A stretch of DNA of 64,000 nt from positions 248,001 through 312,000 of the forward strand of contig CP012813.1 of NCBI GenBank assembly GCA_001936135.1, written 5' to 3'. A program made the position numbers and the translations under genes. Origin of the DNA: Saccharomycopsis fibuligera x Saccharomycopsis cf. fibuligera (taxonomy: Eukaryota > Ascomycota > Saccharomycetes > Ascoideales > Saccharomycopsidaceae). The notes under the pieces are model-generated. The model did no database searches and was not told the DNA's origin. It saw only the letters and a program-made list of their open reading frames with translations. This document shows, piece after piece, positions 62,602-64,000 of this stretch (the stretch's first letter is position 1; the number at the start of each line of letters is the position of its first letter).

Positions 62602-63531
62602 CTAACTAAAATCACAAGCCAACGGATACTTCAAGTTTCTGTTGGAATCAAACACCCCCCAATATTTTTCGACATCAGATGTTCCCGAAGTATCTGGTTT
62701 CCAAGATTCATCAAATGCTTCAAAACTTATAACATTGATCCCCCATGCTCTAATACCGCAGATTGCTTCTTTCCAAAATCTCGCAGCATTAGAAGTGCTT
62801 GGAGAACTAGCTTCAAAAGCGGTCCCTTTGGTGGGCCAACCAGTTTCACCGACCCAAAAATCAATATCAGTGGATCCTTTTTTAGTTTGAATCACTTGCA
62901 ATGCTTGCATGATATCATCAACAAATGAGTAAGTTGAATTAGCCATGGTTTGGCCTTGCCAGTATGAAAACGCATTAACAAAAACCGTATCAGCGGCTTC
63001 AATCACTGGAGCACTTGATCCATCAACGATGATATTCCAAGAATCTACCACTCCGATAGGCACGCTGCTGTAGCTTTTGCCATTCTTGTCCTTGATATCC
63101 TTGACTAAATCTTTAACTTCTTTAATAGCAGAAGCCAATTCCGATGCAGTCAAATCTTTTCTATACAAAGCTTCAGAACCCACAGTTATACCCTTAATCG
63201 TAGATACTGAAAGTTTTGGCAAATCGTTTTTCAAGGCTTGCTTTTCTGCTTCAAAATGGGAAGAATCAGTAGGCCATATACCAACAAACACTTGATACCC
63301 ATTAGATTCAGCCGCTCCTCCAAGAATGGACAAACTGTTACAATCATTAGCAGAATAGAAACGCACCACTTTACTATATGGGGACAATTTGGCAAAATCG
63401 GCTTTATAATCCTCCGCAGTTTTGCAAGTACCGGAATTGGTTTTGACTCCCAAGTTGAAAGCCAAATCACCAATGGCAGTGGCAGTAGCCGCTAGTAGCG
63501 TTATTGGAAGTAAGATTGAGAAGGTACGCAT
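62602..63531 (-). CDS. BGL2: GH17 glucan 1,3-beta-glucosidase/glucanosyltransferase (Bgl2-type)
   Basis: A 309-residue protein. Signal peptide about 1-19 (MRTFSILLPITLLAATATA). The GH17 barrel begins IGDLAFNLGVKTNSGTCKTA. GITVGSEALYR carries the acid/base Glu (E120) and DFWVGETGWPT the nucleophile (E229). VRFYSANDCNSL and PIGVVDSWNIIVDG are family blocks, and the C-terminus CDFS is typical. There is no GPI signal, so it should be secreted and wall-bound. Bgl2 cuts and re-joins beta-1,3-glucan with 1,6 branching. Length matches S. cerevisiae Bgl2 (313). Confidence 0.93.
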   Translation of the reverse strand: MRTFSILLPITLLAATATAIGDLAFNLGVKTNSGTCKTAEDYKADFAKLSPYSKVVRFYSANDCNSLSILGGAAESNGYQVFVGIWPTDSSHFEAEKQALKNDLPKLSVSTIKGITVGSEALYRKDLTASELASAIKEVKDLVKDIKDKNGKSYSSVPIGVVDSWNIIVDGSSAPVIEAADTVFVNAFSYWQGQTMANSTYSFVDDIMQALQVIQTKKGSTDIDFWVGETGWPTKGTAFEASSPSTSNAARFWKEAICGIRAWGINVISFEAFDESWKPDTSGTSDVEKYWGVFDSNRNLKYPLACDFS

Positions 63532-64000
63532 AACAATACTGATAGGGTGGCTTGGTTATTTAGAGATAAGAAATTGTTTCCTTAAATTTGATCTGTTTGG
63601 TCGGTATCAACGCAAAATGACTGTGGAAGTACGCTGTATGATTTTGTTTGTGACTTTGTGTAATCACCGTGCTGTTATGTTAGATAATATTTTGATAGTC
63701 TAAGCCAGCAAAAAGCGTTTTTTGTAATGACTCCAAATCAATAAAGTTTTTGTAAGTCAAGAAGTATTCTACAATGCTTACACATAACAATGGACTTTAA
63801 TGGGGGTTGTGTTGATTATAACTCATCTGATAAAGGCCCACTGTCCAGTAGCCAAACCCTTGGTCGTCCTCATTTTGAAACCAGAATTCTTGTTAATGCG
63901 TTTCAAAGTCGTCGCAATGCATACTGCGGTGGTTCAATGCATTTGTGTTGATATATGCGTTATTTAGCAGTATTATACATGTGTCATGTGCATAGATCTT
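63532..64000. promoter_or_regulatory. Upstream region of the Bgl2-type gene
   Basis: 469 bases to the window edge, AT-rich, no gene visible. It should hold the Bgl2-type promoter on the minus strand. Confidence 0.5.

Noticed and set aside
1-64000. Retroelement or DNA transposon copies
   Set aside because: No reverse transcriptase, integrase, transposase or terminal-repeat pair was recognised anywhere in the window.

Overview
The window is nuclear DNA from a budding yeast, most likely a CTG-clade (Serinales/Debaryomycetaceae) species, with Lodderomyces or a close Candida relative as the best guess. The evidence is: compact, mostly intronless genes; three introns with yeast signals (GTATGT or GTAAGT donors, TACTAAC or ACTAAC branch sites); a respiratory complex I subunit, which Saccharomyces lacks; very rare in-frame CTG codons, with two adjacent CTGs in the AtuA-like gene at a site where relatives carry polar residues; and very many poly(A/T) runs, microsatellites and Q/N/S runs. 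The species name is inference.

Layout. 1-4.8 kb: a GC-rich divergent pair, a family III CoA-transferase (runs off the left edge) and an AtuA-type protein, around a promoter full of microsatellites. 4.8-8.4 kb: a long empty stretch and a small secreted double-psi-barrel protein. 8.4-15.2 kb: a haspin-type kinase and an unrecognised coiled-coil protein. 15.4-22.2 kb: proteasome subunit alpha1 (SCL1, with a 7-nt first exon), divergent from a 1746-residue disordered charged protein. 22.7-30 kb: myosin II heavy chain (MYO1) and SDH4. 31-38.5 kb: a Pmp3-family membrane protein, an extended SDR reductase, SDS22, a TFB6-like TFIIH subunit and an FMN-split-barrel protein. 39-44.4 kb: the complex I 24-kDa subunit and SLA1. 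45.3-46.8 kb: a decayed monocarboxylate-transporter-like gene. 47.6-52 kb: DPM3 (intron), a mitochondrial oxidoreductase-like protein (intron), tRNA-Asn and SEN54. 52-64 kb: TPS1, a small GPI-type wall protein, an unrecognised 190-residue protein, a histidine phosphatase and a BGL2-type glucan enzyme, separated by unusually long intergenic regions.

Most genes are housekeeping genes with no operon-like logic. Functional groupings are cytokinesis/actin (MYO1, SLA1, SDS22), mitochondrial respiration (SDH4, the 24-kDa subunit, the oxidoreductase-like protein) and cell wall/secretion (BGL2-like, GPI protein, double-psi-barrel protein, DPM3). The clearest pathway-like unit is the divergent CoA-transferase/AtuA pair, which looks like part of an acyl-CoA catabolic route. 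I found no convincing viral element, DNA transposon or CRISPR array. The strongest leads are that pair, a haspin kinase with Asn in place of the catalytic-loop Asp, a cluster of forkhead-type sites upstream of MYO1, the degenerate QLEE-repeat protein, and palindrome/repeat arrays upstream of TPS1.
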